DNA of 64,000 bases from an uncultured Acidobacteriota bacterium (GCA_903873705.1 CAIQPK010000072.1:146910-210909); one strand, 5' to 3'. Positions 8,725 to 17,859 are shown, counted from the stretch's first letter. The notes: generated from the sequence alone by a model not told the origin. Numbers and translations: made by a program.

Positions 8725-8763
8725 GCAGCGAGTCGGCGGGTCAGGAAGTCAGCGAGTCAGCGG
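8725..8763. repeat. Tandem octamer run (AGTCAGCG-like)
   Basis: About five degenerate AGTCAGCG/AGTCGGCG units fill the gap between the two pseudopilin genes. Similar to 4065-4103. Confidence 0.7.
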
Positions 8764-8776
8764 CAATGGGTGCGAG

Positions 8777-9196
8777 ATGGTAGAGATGGGGCCAATTCGG
8801 ACGAGTGGGGACAGTGAGCGCGGGTTCACGCTGATGGAGTTGATGATCGTGATGACGATCATCGGCATCCTGGCGGCGATTGCGGCGCCGATCTATCTGC
8901 GGCAGGTGCAGCGCGCCAAGGAGGCCGTGCTGAAGGAGGACCTGCACACGATGCGGCAGGCGATCGACAGTTACACGGTGGACAAGGAAAAGGCGCCGCA
9001 GGGGTTGGATGACCTGGTGCAGGCGGGGTATTTGAAGTCGGTTCCGGTGGACCCGATTACGAGCCGGAACGATACGTGGATTGTGGGGGAATCGCAGAAT
9101 TTGACGACTGTGGAGGAAACGGCGGGCGGGATAGACGACGTTCACTCCGGGGCGCAGGCGGCTTCGAGCGAGGGCACGTCTTACGGGACGTGGTGA
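8777..9196 (+). CDS. Type II secretion pseudopilin, second paralogue
   Basis: About 139-aa pseudopilin with prepilin cleavage site SERG|FTLMELMIVMTIIGILAAIAAPIYL, where Glu5 is conserved. The following helix has QRAKEAVLKEDLHTMRQAIDSY and the GspG-like APQGLDDLVQAGYLKSVPVDPIT. It parallels the preceding gene (LRQDLWEMRRAIDAY; IPVDPMT), so the two are probably a tandem duplication. Start choice is uncertain: ATG 8777 or 8786. Upstream in-frame codons fall in the tandem octamer repeat and are unlikely to be coding. Co-transcribed with secretin and the first pseudopilin. Confidence 0.85.
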   Translation: MVEMGPIRTSGDSERGFTLMELMIVMTIIGILAAIAAPIYLRQVQRAKEAVLKEDLHTMRQAIDSYTVDKEKAPQGLDDLVQAGYLKSVPVDPITSRNDTWIVGESQNLTTVEETAGGIDDVHSGAQAASSEGTSYGTW

Positions 9197-9340
9197 GCCA
9201 GCGGGGCGGAATTTGGGGATTTCCGGGCGCGACAAAGCGGTGACAACGGGTGACGAAACAAAGGCGTAGAATCCGCGTCTAAGATAGTAGTGGAGCTGTG
9301 CCCGGATGGCAGGGCTGCGGCTCTCCAGGAGTTACATCCC

Positions 9341-10556
9341 ATGAGCGCTCTTGTCCGGACCTCTTTCGCAGCAATAATCCTTGTTTCCAGCGCGGCATTA
9401 GCACAGACGCCGAGCGTCTCGCCGACGACGGTTCCACCGGGGGCGACCGTTCCGCGCGGGCAGACGGACCCGATTGGCGGCATGGATCCGGTGGATGCGA
9501 AGGACTCCAAGCCGGGACCAAAAGATTCGAAGAACCCGGACGCTTCGACGGCCAAGGCTACCGACACGTCGTCGTCGAAGAAGACGGACGTGATTCCGCA
9601 GCCGGGTGAGGCGCTGGACCAGCACATCAAAAAGGGCAGCGAGGATGATGTAAGTGCTGTGGGGACGCGGAATATCGGCGGACGCGGCATGGGGAACTGG
9701 TACTCGACTGACTGGGAGATCCGGACGGGCAAGGGTACGTCGATGGAAATTGAGAAGCAGTCGCACCTGGTGACCGACCCCGTGATTGTGGAGTATGTGA
9801 ACCGGGTGGGGCAGAATATTGTGAAGAATTCGGACTGCAAGGTGCCGTTCACAATCAAGGTTCTGGACGCGGACGAGATCAATGCCATGGCGTTGCCGGG
9901 CGGCTACTTCTATGTGAACTCGGGGCTGATTCTGGCTGCCGATGAAGAAGCTGAACTGGCCGGGGTGATGGCGCATGAGACGGCGCACGTGTGCGCGCAC
10001 CATGGAGCGCGGACTATGACGCGCATGAATTACATGCAGATCGGGTCAGTGCCGCTGATGATTTTCACGCAGGGGACGTGGACGGGCTATGGGATCTATG
10101 AGGCGGCGCAGCTGGCGGTGCCGCTGACGTTCCTGCAGTTCTCGCGGTCGTTCGAGGCTGAGGCTGACTACCTGGGACTGCAGTACATGTACAAGGCGGG
10201 GTACGATCCGCAGGCGTTCATTACGATTTTTGAAAAGCTGGACGCGCTGGAGAAGCATAAGCCGGGGGGCTCTGTCGAAGGCGTTCAGCGATCATCCGCA
10301 GACGCCGGACCGGATTACGCACTCGGAGGATGAGATTGCTACGATCATGCCGGCCAAGCCGGATTACGTGGTGACGACGTCGGAGTTTGACGAGGTGAAG
10401 GCGCGGTTGGCGCGGATTCAGAATAAGCGGAGCGTGGGGAACAAGAAGGATGCAGGCAAGCCTACGCTGCGGCGGGCGGGGGGATCGAATAATGATCCTA
10501 ATGCGCCTAATTCGGGGTCCAATGGGGATGATCGTCCTACGTTGGGGCGGCGGTAA
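9341..10556 (+). CDS. M48 family metalloprotease, frameshifted near residue 308
   Basis: Periplasmic zinc metalloprotease of the M48/BepA type. The signal peptide is MSALVRTSFAAIILVSSAALAQ; the ATG at 9341 has AGGAG 10 bp upstream. Zinc motif HETAH occurs in MAHETAHVCAHHGART, and the third ligand Glu in FEAEADYLGLQYM. The reading frame breaks at a run of six G (10264-10269). As written the first frame stops at 10333, but the family C-terminus (ALSKAFSDHPQTPDRI ... ending 10556) continues in the next frame. Five G would restore one uninterrupted protein of about 404 aa. It could be a sequencing error, a recent mutation, or slippage. The catalytic domain is intact either way. Confidence 0.8.
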
Positions 10557-10588
10557 TTAGAGAATAGAAATTAGAGATTAGAGATTAA
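10556..10588. repeat. Tandem heptamer run (AGAGATT-like)
   Basis: Degenerate TTAGAGA/TAGAAAT units follow directly on the M48 stop codon and precede a terminator. Confidence 0.7.
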
Positions 10589-10620
10589 AAGGCGTGGCTT
10601 TGGCTGCGCCTTTTCTTTTT
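10587..10620 (+). terminator. Rho-independent terminator
   Basis: AAAAGGCG ... CGCCTTTT stem followed by TTTTCTTTTT. Ends the secretin-pseudopilin-M48 region before queF. Confidence 0.8.
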
Positions 10621-10634
10621 GAGAGAATGGAAGA

Positions 10635-11090
10635 ATGGCGAAAGATAAGAAGAGCAAGGTGAAGGCGGCGGAGAAGGTGGCGGCTAAGGCTTACACGACG
10701 GGTTATACGGACGATCATGCGAAGTCGGGGCTGGAGCAGAAGTTTCCGGCGATTGAGACTTGGCGGAACCAGTTTCGGGCTTATGAGATTTTGGTGGATG
10801 ATCCGGAGTTTACGAGCGTTTGTCCGAAGACGAGTTTGCCGGATTTTGGCGTGCTGACGATTCGGTACATGCCGAAGGAGAAGTGCCTGGAGCTGAAGTC
10901 GCTGAAGGAGTATCTGTTTACGTATCGGAACCTGGGGATTTTTCAGGAGAATATTGTGAACCAGGTGCTGGATGATGTAGTGAAGGCGACCGATCCGGTG
11001 TGGTGCGAGGTGAAGGGGGACTTTCGGCCGAGGGGTGGGATAAGTACGGTGGTGACGGCGAGGTATCCGCGGACGGAGGAGATGCGGTAG
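10635..11090 (+). CDS. queF: NADPH-dependent 7-cyano-7-deazaguanine reductase QueF
   Basis: Cytosolic enzyme of queuosine synthesis that reduces preQ0 to preQ1 with NADPH. Type I (single T-fold domain) form of 151 aa. The motif SVCPKTSLPDFG carries the nucleophilic Cys and the catalytic Asp. LELKSLKEYLFTYRNLGIFQENIVN is the QueF-family NADPH/substrate region, with the Glu that recognises the base. The Lys-rich N-terminus (about 25 aa) is an extension. No other queuosine genes are adjacent. A terminator lies immediately upstream, so the gene has its own promoter. Confidence 0.95.
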   Translation: MAKDKKSKVKAAEKVAAKAYTTGYTDDHAKSGLEQKFPAIETWRNQFRAYEILVDDPEFTSVCPKTSLPDFGVLTIRYMPKEKCLELKSLKEYLFTYRNLGIFQENIVNQVLDDVVKATDPVWCEVKGDFRPRGGISTVVTARYPRTEEMR

Positions 11091-11106
11091 GCTGGCGGCA
11101 GTCTTC

Positions 11107-11646
11107 ATGCGCTACTTTGAACAGGATGTCACCGTTGTAGGAACCGCAAGTCCGGCGGAGTTTATGCTGCGGCTTGCGGAAGTGACCGCCGCCCCGCGGT
11201 CGTTGGCCAAGCGTGAAAGGGCGAAGCTGCTGCGCGGAAAGTTAAGGACTGATGGCGGCGTGGTGCGGTGGCCGCTGAATCAATACGATTTTGCTTCGCC
11301 GCGTAGCTTGCACTTTACAGTTCAACCATCGGGCGAGGGCGCGGTCTTGGCGGGCACACTACGCCTGTGGCTTGCCTATCGCATCATTGTTTTGGGTTGG
11401 CTAATTCTGGGCATTGCGTTCAACGCGGAGCAAACCTTCGCCCGCCTGTATGCGGGGCAGGGCTGGACGCAGATTCGCTTCAATTTGATTTTCATTCCGG
11501 CTGGGATCGCGATGGCTCTTGCCTATACATGGCTGATCGTTCGCGTGGGCCGCCGGAGAGAAAGGAAACTTCTATTCATACTTGGAAACCTGATGAAGGG
11601 CGATACAGAAGCGGCTGTGATCCGAGAATTGATTGCATTGCGTTAA
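11107..11646 (+). CDS. Hypothetical two-helix membrane protein (first of tandem pair)
   Basis: 179 aa, no family recognised. The N-terminal ~90 residues form a soluble beta-rich domain with an RTDGGVVRW and LHFTVQPSGEGAVLAGTLRLW pattern. Two transmembrane segments follow (about 95-113 and 128-147), and then a charged C-terminal helix (GRRRERKLLFILGNLMKGDTEAAVIRELIAL). The topology suggests both ends are cytoplasmic. The next gene has the same plan (soluble domain with SLSLFPSGERPLRGSV..., two helices, C-terminal LLEKADQQ), so the two are probably diverged paralogues. They lie 22 bp apart. The start at ATG 11107 is 16 bp after queF. Function unknown. Confidence 0.55.
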   Translation: MRYFEQDVTVVGTASPAEFMLRLAEVTAAPRSLAKRERAKLLRGKLRTDGGVVRWPLNQYDFASPRSLHFTVQPSGEGAVLAGTLRLWLAYRIIVLGWLILGIAFNAEQTFARLYAGQGWTQIRFNLIFIPAGIAMALAYTWLIVRVGRRRERKLLFILGNLMKGDTEAAVIRELIALR

Positions 11647-11668
11647 TCGCGTGCCTTAGGGTGAAGGC

Positions 11669-12220
11669 GTGAGTTGGTGGGTTCCAAAGTCGGTTGAGTT
11701 GACGACACTCCTGAGTCCGGAAGAGGTTTGCGGACTGTTGAAGGGAGCGACCAGTCCGTCGTTAAGTTTATTTCCCTCGGGAGAACGTCCTCTTAGGGGA
11801 AGCGTCACGGCTGCCGGCTGCCGTGTGCGGGTCAGGGGATGGTTTCCGACCGGCAGAGGCCGTCTTCGACAGCCGTTGATACTGCAATTCAGCAGAGAGC
11901 CAAATGGTGGGACGCGATTGAGCGGCGGGATTCGCAGGGATGCGGCGGAGATATTGCTTCTTGTTGTGGTGATTTCGTTGATGCTAATTCTCTGCGTCGC
12001 GCAAATTGCTGCGGGAGAAATGCCGAAGCTGTCTCTGGTGTTTCTCGCCGCGGCCGGCGCCGCAGCATATTTTTATTTGCGATACGACTTATCATTCCCG
12101 TCCTTCACGGAAAATTTGGCCTTGGAAGTGGTGATAAAGCTCCTCGAGAAAGCAGATCAGCAGAGACGCATGTTTACCCATTCCGGGGTGGTTATTCGTC
12201 CGCGCCATGAGAGGGTGTGA
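11669..12220 (+). CDS. Hypothetical two-helix membrane protein (second of tandem pair)
   Basis: 183 aa with GTG start (MSWWVPKSVELTTLLSPEEVCGLLKG). The N-terminal soluble part has LRGSVTAAGCRVRVRGWF and a LILQFSREPNGGTRLSGGIRRD strand pair that mirrors the LAGTLRLW segment of the preceding protein. Two transmembrane stretches (about 94-113 and 121-137) are followed by an amphipathic C-terminus. I do not recognise the family. Codon use is slightly less GC-biased than in the flanking genes. Close spacing suggests that it is translated from the same message as its neighbour and that the two form a heteromeric membrane unit, which is inference only. Confidence 0.5.
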   Translation: MSWWVPKSVELTTLLSPEEVCGLLKGATSPSLSLFPSGERPLRGSVTAAGCRVRVRGWFPTGRGRLRQPLILQFSREPNGGTRLSGGIRRDAAEILLLVVVISLMLILCVAQIAAGEMPKLSLVFLAAAGAAAYFYLRYDLSFPSFTENLALEVVIKLLEKADQQRRMFTHSGVVIRPRHERV

Positions 12221-12250
12221 GCGGTTTGTGTTGGTGCGGCTTCCAGCAAA

Positions 12251-12348
12251 CTGCAGGTCTCTCCACTGCGCTGCGCTCCGGTCGAGATGACAAGTTGGTG
12301 GCAGCATCAAAGAAAGCAGATTCCTTCGCTGCGCTGCGGAATGACAAT
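12251..12348. repeat. Two back-to-back family-2 repeats
   Basis: First copy 12251-12292 has TCTC...GAGA ends, second copy 12315-12348 has ATTCC...GGAAT ends. Both end in TGACA. The closing stems differ in sequence yet both pair. They fill the gap before the MFS gene. Confidence 0.7.
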
Positions 12349-12441
12349 CCTTGAGAAAGGTGCGGAGAATCGCTTGGGAAGTCGCGGCGATATTTCGGGC
12401 GCTGACGTGTGGCAGCGGGTTGACCTGCTATCCTCATCGCG

Positions 12442-13698
12442 ATGAGCGAAGTTACGAAACCTAAGGGAAATGTTGGGGCGGTGGCTGGGGCTACTGTGGC
12501 GTTGGTGTTGTTGACGGGGATGAATTTCGTCAACTACCTGGATCGCTACATACTGCCGGCGGTGCAGGAACAGGTTAAGGGCGAGTTTCATCTGACGGAC
12601 GATCAGCTGGGGTCGCTGACGGTGTGGTTCTTTGTGGCTTATGTGGCTTCGTCGCCGTTTACCGGGTGGCTGGGAGACCGGTTCAAGCGGAAGCCGATGA
12701 TTGTGATTGCCGCGCTGGGGATTGCGGCGATGAACTTTTTTACGGCCAGCGTGCATGACTACATGAGCCTGAATCTGCGGCACATGGCGCTGGGTGTCGG
12801 CGAGGCCAGCTTTGGGATCTTTGCGCCGGCGCTGCTGGCGGATTTTTATTCGGAGAAGCGGCGTAATGCGGCGCTGACGATTTTCAATGTGGCTATCCCG
12901 GTGGGCGCGGCGCTGGGATTTTTGCTGGGCGGGAATATTGCTCAGAGCCATGGATGGCGTATGGCGTTTATTGCTTCGGCGGTGCCGGGGGCGTTGATTG
13001 CCGTGTTGATTTTGATCTTTATGCGCGAGCCCGAGCGGACGGGGGCGCATGAGAAGGCGCAGGTGGATAAGGGGTCGGTGGCGTCGCTGCTGTCTAATAA
13101 GGCGTACCTAGGGGCGATCCTGGGGTATGCGGCGGTGACGTTTTCGCTGGGTGGGATTTCGTTCTGGATGCCGTCGTTTCTGCATCGCGTGAATGGGCGT
13201 GACCTGGGAGCGGCGGGGACGATTATGGGCGGCATCACCGTGGTGTGCGGGCTGGGCAGCACGCTGGTGGGTGGGTGGTGGGCTAACCGGTGGTCGAAGA
13301 AGACGGGCAAGGCGCTGTACTATGTGCCGGCGATTGGGGCGGCGCTGGCGGTGCCGCCGGCGCTGGTGTGCTTCTTTGGGCCGAGCAGCTTAACGCTGCC
13401 GATGCTGGGGCTGGCGGTGTTCTTTATCTTCCTGGGGACGGGGCCGGTGAATGCGGCGACGCTGAATGCGGTGCCGGCGAATCTGCGGGCGACGGCGATG
13501 GCGGGGCAGTTGTTCGTGCTGCATGTGTTTGGGGATATGCCTTCTTCGAAGATTATCGGGATTGTGAGCGACCATTCGAATTTGCGGCTGGGGTTGGGGA
13601 TTACGCTGATCACGATGGTGGTGGCTTCGGTGATCTTTACGTGGGGAGCGCGGTACGCTCCACGGCTGCACGCCAGTGTGGAGGAAGTCGCGGCTTGA
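12442..13698 (+). CDS. MFS transporter, spinster-like
   Basis: 418-aa major facilitator with 12 predicted helices. Helix 1 carries MNFVNYLDRYILPAV, the spinster/Spns-type signature, and the loop 2-3 motif is GWLGDRFKRKP. A second-half repeat is visible at about residue 215 onward. Members move lipids, sugars or small organic anions; the substrate cannot be inferred here. The stop codon overlaps the TTG start of the following glycosyltransferase, so the two are translationally coupled and may act on the same lipid or sugar product. Start ATG 12442 gives the standard cytoplasmic N-terminus. Confidence 0.88.
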   Translation: MSEVTKPKGNVGAVAGATVALVLLTGMNFVNYLDRYILPAVQEQVKGEFHLTDDQLGSLTVWFFVAYVASSPFTGWLGDRFKRKPMIVIAALGIAAMNFFTASVHDYMSLNLRHMALGVGEASFGIFAPALLADFYSEKRRNAALTIFNVAIPVGAALGFLLGGNIAQSHGWRMAFIASAVPGALIAVLILIFMREPERTGAHEKAQVDKGSVASLLSNKAYLGAILGYAAVTFSLGGISFWMPSFLHRVNGRDLGAAGTIMGGITVVCGLGSTLVGGWWANRWSKKTGKALYYVPAIGAALAVPPALVCFFGPSSLTLPMLGLAVFFIFLGTGPVNAATLNAVPANLRATAMAGQLFVLHVFGDMPSSKIIGIVSDHSNLRLGLGITLITMVVASVIFTWGARYAPRLHASVEEVAA

Positions 13699-14927
13699 TT
13701 CGGCCGGAGCTGCTGAAGAGTCTGAATGAGCTCGCGGCTTGGGCGGTCGCGATGGGGTGGTGCATTCGGACTACGGAGGCGATGAAGAACCTGCCGCTGG
13801 TGGCTAATCTGACGGACCTGGACAGGAATGTCGTGCCGGAGGGAACGCCCGGGCTGACGGTGATTGTGCCGGCTCGGGATGAGGCGGAGAATATTGCTGC
13901 GACGCTCGACACGCTGATGCAGCAGGACTATGCGGGCGTGATGGTGGTGGCGGTGGATGATCGCTCGACCGATGCTACGGGCGCGATCATGGATGATTAT
14001 GCGGCGCGGTTTCCGGAGCGCGTGCGGGTGCTGCACATTACGGAGCTGGCTTACGGTTGGTTGGGGAAGACTCATGCGCTGGCGCAGGGGCTGGCGCTGG
14101 CGGAGTCGGAGTATGTGCTGTTTACGGATGGCGATGTGTTGTTCTCGCCGTCGGTGTTGCGGCGGTCGCTGGCTTATGCGGTGGATGAGCGGGCGGACCA
14201 CCTGGTGACCGTGCCGACGATGCAGGTGAAGACGTGGGGAGAAGGCGTGGTGCTGGGATTTTTTCAGACGCTGGGGTTGTGGGCTACTCGGCCATGGAAG
14301 GTGAGCGATCCGAAGGCGGAGCGGGATGTGATTGGGATTGGGGCGTTCAATCTTTTTCGGCGAGAGGCGCTGGTGGCGATTGGGGGGATGATGCCGCAGC
14401 GGCTCGCGGTGCTGGAAGACATTACGCTGGCGCGGCGGATGCAGGCGGCGGGGATGCGGCAGCGCGTGGCGTTTGCGCCGGGGCTGGTACTGGTGCACTG
14501 GGCGGCGGGAGCGAATGGGTTGATGCGGGTGATGAGCAAGAATCTGTTTTCGGCGTTTAATTTTCGGCCGGCGCTGGCGCTGGCGGCTTGTGTGGGGATT
14601 GCGCTGTTTTGCCTGGGGCCGCTGGTGGGGTTGTTCTATTGGGGGACGATGGTGCCGGGGCTGCTGGTGGTGGCTTGCTTGTCGATTGCGTACCGGATGT
14701 ATGGGGAGCTGAGCTGGATCCCGGCGAAGTATGGGTGGGCGTTTCCGCTGGGGGCGGTGGCGTTTATTTATGCCGTGGTGCGGTCGATGGTGGTGGTTTG
14801 GAAGGACCGCGGGGTGAAGTGGCGGGGGACGCTCTATCCGCTGCGGGAGCTGCGGCGGCATAACAGCATGCGGCAGTGGGCGAAGAAGGCGGGGGAAGTG
14901 CGGCAGCCGGGGGGCGGGGGATTCTGA
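13695..14927 (+). CDS. Membrane GT2 family glycosyltransferase (HpnB/CrtQ-like)
   Basis: 410 aa. The GT-A catalytic domain begins LTVIVPARDEAENIAATLDTL, with VVAVDDRSTDATG, the DxD equivalent FTDGDVLF, and LEDITLARRMQAAG (acceptor-side ED motif). Three to four C-terminal transmembrane helices place it in the inner membrane facing the cytoplasm. The likely start is TTG at 13695, overlapping the MFS stop (TTGA) and preceded by GGAGGAAG at 13680-13687. ATG 13752 is the alternative. It resembles glycosyltransferases of hopanoid or carotenoid modification, but no such pathway genes are nearby, so the substrate is unknown. Coupling to the MFS gene suggests a joint function. Confidence 0.85.
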   Translation: MIRPELLKSLNELAAWAVAMGWCIRTTEAMKNLPLVANLTDLDRNVVPEGTPGLTVIVPARDEAENIAATLDTLMQQDYAGVMVVAVDDRSTDATGAIMDDYAARFPERVRVLHITELAYGWLGKTHALAQGLALAESEYVLFTDGDVLFSPSVLRRSLAYAVDERADHLVTVPTMQVKTWGEGVVLGFFQTLGLWATRPWKVSDPKAERDVIGIGAFNLFRREALVAIGGMMPQRLAVLEDITLARRMQAAGMRQRVAFAPGLVLVHWAAGANGLMRVMSKNLFSAFNFRPALALAACVGIALFCLGPLVGLFYWGTMVPGLLVVACLSIAYRMYGELSWIPAKYGWAFPLGAVAFIYAVVRSMVVVWKDRGVKWRGTLYPLRELRRHNSMRQWAKKAGEVRQPGGGGF

Positions 14928-14950
14928 CGGATGCAGGAAGGCAAGAGCAA

Positions 14951-15020
14951 CGGCCTTGACGCAGAGTTCGCGAAGTTTGAACGCTAAGTTTCGCGAAATA
15001 GAACAAGCAAAGGCAAGTGC
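14951..15020. repeat. TTCGCGAA-type intergenic repeat, copy A
   Basis: Segment with TTGACGCAGAGTTCGCGAAG and AAGTTTCGCGAAATAGAACA. A clearly homologous copy lies at 61984-62050. Confidence 0.7.
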
Positions 15021-15028
15021 CAATGCGG

Positions 15029-15079
15029 GGATCTCTCCACTGCGCATCGCCGGTGCGCGATGCTTCAGTCGAGATGACT
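15029..15079. repeat. Family-2 repeat with inserted hairpin
   Basis: ATCTC ... GAGAT GAC ends around a core that includes GCGCATCGCCGGTGCGCGATGC, which is itself a hairpin. It lies in the convergent gap before ispG. Confidence 0.6.
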
Positions 15080-15136
15080 GCGGTTACTTCGCTGGAGAGT
15101 CAGACTTTGACGGCTTGTTTGCCGTAGCGCTTAGCT

Positions 15137-16369
15137 TCAAATGGCGACGGTCTGACGACCGTATCTCTTCTCGACGTAGTCATCAAGGATGACCTGGAAT
15201 TCTTCTACGATGTGGTCGCCTTTGAGGGTCATGGCTAGTTTGCCGTCGATGTAGACGGGGGCCTTGGGTTCTTCGAAGGTGCCGGGGAGGGAGATGCCGA
15301 TGTTGGCGTGCTTGGATTCGCCGGGACCGTTGACGATGCATCCCATGACGGCCAGCTTGAGCTCTTCTACGCCGGGGTATTGCTTCTTCCACTCGGGCAT
15401 TGATTCTACGAGGTAGTTCTGGATGCGCTCGGCTAGCTCCTGGAAGTAGGTGCTGGTGGTGCGGCCGCAGCCGGGGCAGCTGGTGACCTGGGGCATGAAG
15501 CTGCGGATGGAGAGCGACTGCAGGATCTGCTGGGCGCAGCGGACTTCTTCTGAGCGGTCGCCGCCGGGGGTGGGGGTGAGGGAGACGCGGATGGTGTCGC
15601 CGATGCCCGCGAGGAGAAGCGGGGAGAGGCCGGCGGTGGAGGCGACGACGCCCTTCATGCCCATGCCGGCTTCGGTGAGGCCGAGGTGGAGGGTGTAGTC
15701 GCAGCGGCTGGCCAGCTCGGTGTAGACGTCGACGAGATCGCGGACGCCGGAGACTTTGGCTGAGAGGATGATCTGGTCGCGGCGGAGGCCGTAGCGCTCG
15801 GCGGCGGCGGCGTTATCGAGCGCGGAGACGACCATGGCTTCCATCATCACGTCGCGGGCTTCGAGCGGCTGCGCTAACTGGGAGTTGTCGTTCATCATCT
15901 TGGTGAGCAGGGCCTGGTCGAGCGAGCCCCAGTTGACGCCGATGCGGACGGGCTTCTGGTGCTTGACGGCGACTTCGATCATGGTGCGGAAGTTGTCGTC
16001 GTCCTTGCGGCCGATGGAGCAGTTGCCGGGATTGATGCGGTATTTGGAGAGGGCTTCCGCGCAGTCGGGGTAACGGGTAAGGAGCTGGTGGCCGTTGTAG
16101 TGGAAGTCGCCGACGATGGGTGTGTTCCAGCCTTTGGCCTTGATGCCTTCGACGATGTAGGGAACGGCCTTGGCGGCTTCGTCGTTGTTGACGGTGATGC
16201 GGACAAGCTCGGAGCCGGCGCGGGCAAGGGCGGCGATCTGCTGGATAGTGCCTTCGATGTCCGCGGTGTCGGTGTTGGTCATCGACTGGACGACGACGGG
16301 GGCGTCGGAGCCGACGCGGATGCCGCCTACGTTGACGGTCACGGTTTTTCTACGATGAATAGCGGCCAT
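15137..16369 (-). CDS. ispG: 4-hydroxy-3-methylbut-2-en-1-yl diphosphate synthase
   Basis: Seventh-step enzyme of the non-mevalonate (MEP) isoprenoid pathway, converting MEcPP to HMBPP with a [4Fe-4S] cluster; soluble. The TIM-barrel N-domain starts [25 protein letters not shown]. The cluster Cys residues are in [10 protein letters not shown] (two) and [20 protein letters not shown] (third), with the NGPGE motif complete. 410 aa is normal for the bacterial form without the plant-type insert. Monocistronic on the minus strand with repeats downstream. Confidence 0.96.
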   Translation of the reverse strand: MAAIHRRKTVTVNVGGIRVGSDAPVVVQSMTNTDTADIEGTIQQIAALARAGSELVRITVNNDEAAKAVPYIVEGIKAKGWNTPIVGDFHYNGHQLLTRYPDCAEALSKYRINPGNCSIGRKDDDNFRTMIEVAVKHQKPVRIGVNWGSLDQALLTKMMNDNSQLAQPLEARDVMMEAMVVSALDNAAAAERYGLRRDQIILSAKVSGVRDLVDVYTELASRCDYTLHLGLTEAGMGMKGVVASTAGLSPLLLAGIGDTIRVSLTPTPGGDRSEEVRCAQQILQSLSIRSFMPQVTSCPGCGRTTSTYFQELAERIQNYLVESMPEWKKQYPGVEELKLAVMGCIVNGPGESKHANIGISLPGTFEEPKAPVYIDGKLAMTLKGDHIVEEFQVILDDYVEKRYGRQTVAI

Positions 16370-16435
16370 AATCAGGGTTCAGTTTATCATTTTGCCAACT
16401 TGCGGAAGTGAATACGGTGTGTACGAGGTGGCTCG

Positions 16436-16912
16436 ATGAGTGCGAAGAAGACGGTTGGCGTCGTGTCGCAGGAAGTAGTGACGGAAGAGGTGGAGAGGTT
16501 CATCGACAAGTTCGATGAGCCGATGGCAAAGCGTATCCGCGAGGTCCGGAAGGCGTTGCGGAAGCGGTTTCCGGCGGCGGTGGAGATGGTTTATGACAAC
16601 TACAATTTTTTCGTGATTGGGTATGGGCCTACGGAGAAGGCGACGCAGTACATTGTGTCGTTGGCGGCCAATGCGAAGGGTGTGGGGTTGAGTTTCAATC
16701 ATGGCGCGGATCTGCCTGATCCGCATGGGATTCTTCAGGGGAGTGGGAGCCAGAACCGGTTTGTGCGGCTGCCTACGGTGGCGCGGTTGAAGGATGCGGC
16801 GGTGGCAGAGGCGATCAATGCGGCGGAGGCGAATTCTGATGTGCCGTGGGGGCAGGCGAAGGGGTATACGGTGGTGAAGTCGGTTTCGGCGAAGCAGCGG
16901 CCACGGCAGTAG
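16436..16912 (+). CDS. DUF1801 (YdhG-like) domain protein
   Basis: 158-aa soluble protein. The DUF1801 fold is seen as VERFIDKFDEPMAKRIREVRKALRKRFPAAVEMVYDNYNFFVIGYG, then QYIVSLAANAKGVGLSFNHGADLPDPHGILQGSG and an RFVRLPTVARLKD strand-helix end. These small proteins resemble the iron-chaperone-like/YdhG group but have no proven enzymatic role. The ATG at 16436 lies 67 bp from the divergent ispG start, so the two share an intergenic promoter region. Confidence 0.75.
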   Translation: MSAKKTVGVVSQEVVTEEVERFIDKFDEPMAKRIREVRKALRKRFPAAVEMVYDNYNFFVIGYGPTEKATQYIVSLAANAKGVGLSFNHGADLPDPHGILQGSGSQNRFVRLPTVARLKDAAVAEAINAAEANSDVPWGQAKGYTVVKSVSAKQRPRQ

Positions 16913-16963
16913 GATGAATGAATCGTCATGCGGAGCGTTAAGGGCACAGGCTAGGATGACTTC

Positions 16964-17851
16964 ATGCGAAAGATGAACGGATTCTGGGGTGGCAGCCGGT
17001 GGATGTGCGGCTTCGTGTTTTTAGGCGTCTTGGCGGTTTGCGGCGTGGCGCGGGGGCAGGATAACTACGAGATCCAGGTTTACGGTGCGGACACCGTGAA
17101 GCCGGGGACGACGATGCTGGAGTTGCATAGCAACTTTACGTTGAATGGATCGAAGGCACTGCCGGGGTCTCGGTATGCGGCTGACGGGACGTACCCGACG
17201 AATCATGCCGAGCATGAGACTGTGGAGATTACGCAAGGGATCAACGACTGGGCTGAGGTTGGGTTTTATATTTTTACGAGTATCGACAAGCAGGATGGAT
17301 GGCAGTGGGTGGGGGATCATATCCGGCCGCGCGTGCGGGCGCCGGATAGCTGGCATCTGCCGTTCGGGTTGAGCCTGTCGAATGAGGTCGGCTATCAGCG
17401 GGCGCGGTTTTCGCCGGACACGTGGACGTGGGAGATACGGCCGATCATCGACAAGCAGATAGGGCGTTGGTACATGGCGTTCAATCCGGCCATGGACCGC
17501 TCGTGGCATGGGCCGGGAGTGAAAGATGGCGTGGGTTTTTCACCGAACGCGAAGATTGGGTACGACTTCTCCAAGAAGGTGAATGCGGGCCTGGAGTACT
17601 ATGCCGCGTATGGGCAGCTGGGTAGCTTTGACCGATTGCACGATCAGCAGCAGCAGTTATTTGTGGCCACGGATTTGAATGTCTCGCCGGACTGGGAGAT
17701 TAACTTTGGGGTGGGTGTGGGAGCGACGAGCTCAACTGACCACTTGATTGTGAAGGGGATTATTGGACGGCGGTTCAGCTGGCACAAGGGGCAGAAGTCG
17801 GCGGAGACTTCTGCGGGTGATGTGAAAGAAAAGGACAAGCCGAAGCCGTAA
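16964..17851 (+). CDS. Putative outer-membrane beta-barrel protein
   Basis: 295 aa with signal peptide (WMCGFVFLGVLAVCGVARGQ). The mature part has alternating aromatic/hydrophobic strands typical of a barrel: TTMLELHSNFTLNGS, WAEVGFYIFTSI, SLSNEVGYQRARF, WEIRPIIDKQIGRWYMAFNPA, AKIGYDFSKKVNAGLEYYAAYG and INFGVGVGATSSTDHLIVKGIIGRRF. A lysine/glutamate-rich C-terminal tail follows instead of the usual terminal aromatic, so insertion by the standard BAM signal is not obvious. Closest in style to the transporter-like barrels of unknown substrate common in soil bacteria. Confidence 0.65.
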   Translation: MRKMNGFWGGSRWMCGFVFLGVLAVCGVARGQDNYEIQVYGADTVKPGTTMLELHSNFTLNGSKALPGSRYAADGTYPTNHAEHETVEITQGINDWAEVGFYIFTSIDKQDGWQWVGDHIRPRVRAPDSWHLPFGLSLSNEVGYQRARFSPDTWTWEIRPIIDKQIGRWYMAFNPAMDRSWHGPGVKDGVGFSPNAKIGYDFSKKVNAGLEYYAAYGQLGSFDRLHDQQQQLFVATDLNVSPDWEINFGVGVGATSSTDHLIVKGIIGRRFSWHKGQKSAETSAGDVKEKDKPKP

Positions 17852-17859
17852 AAGGACCG

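Noticed and set aside
5421..10588. Tandem heptamers as a CRISPR array
   Set aside because: Units are 7-8 bp and directly adjacent, without spacers, and no cas genes are present.
13320..15047. 575-residue minus-strand frame opposite the GT2 gene
   Set aside because: Arg/His/Pro-rich shadow; it also runs into a family-2 repeat and the TTCGCGAA repeat.
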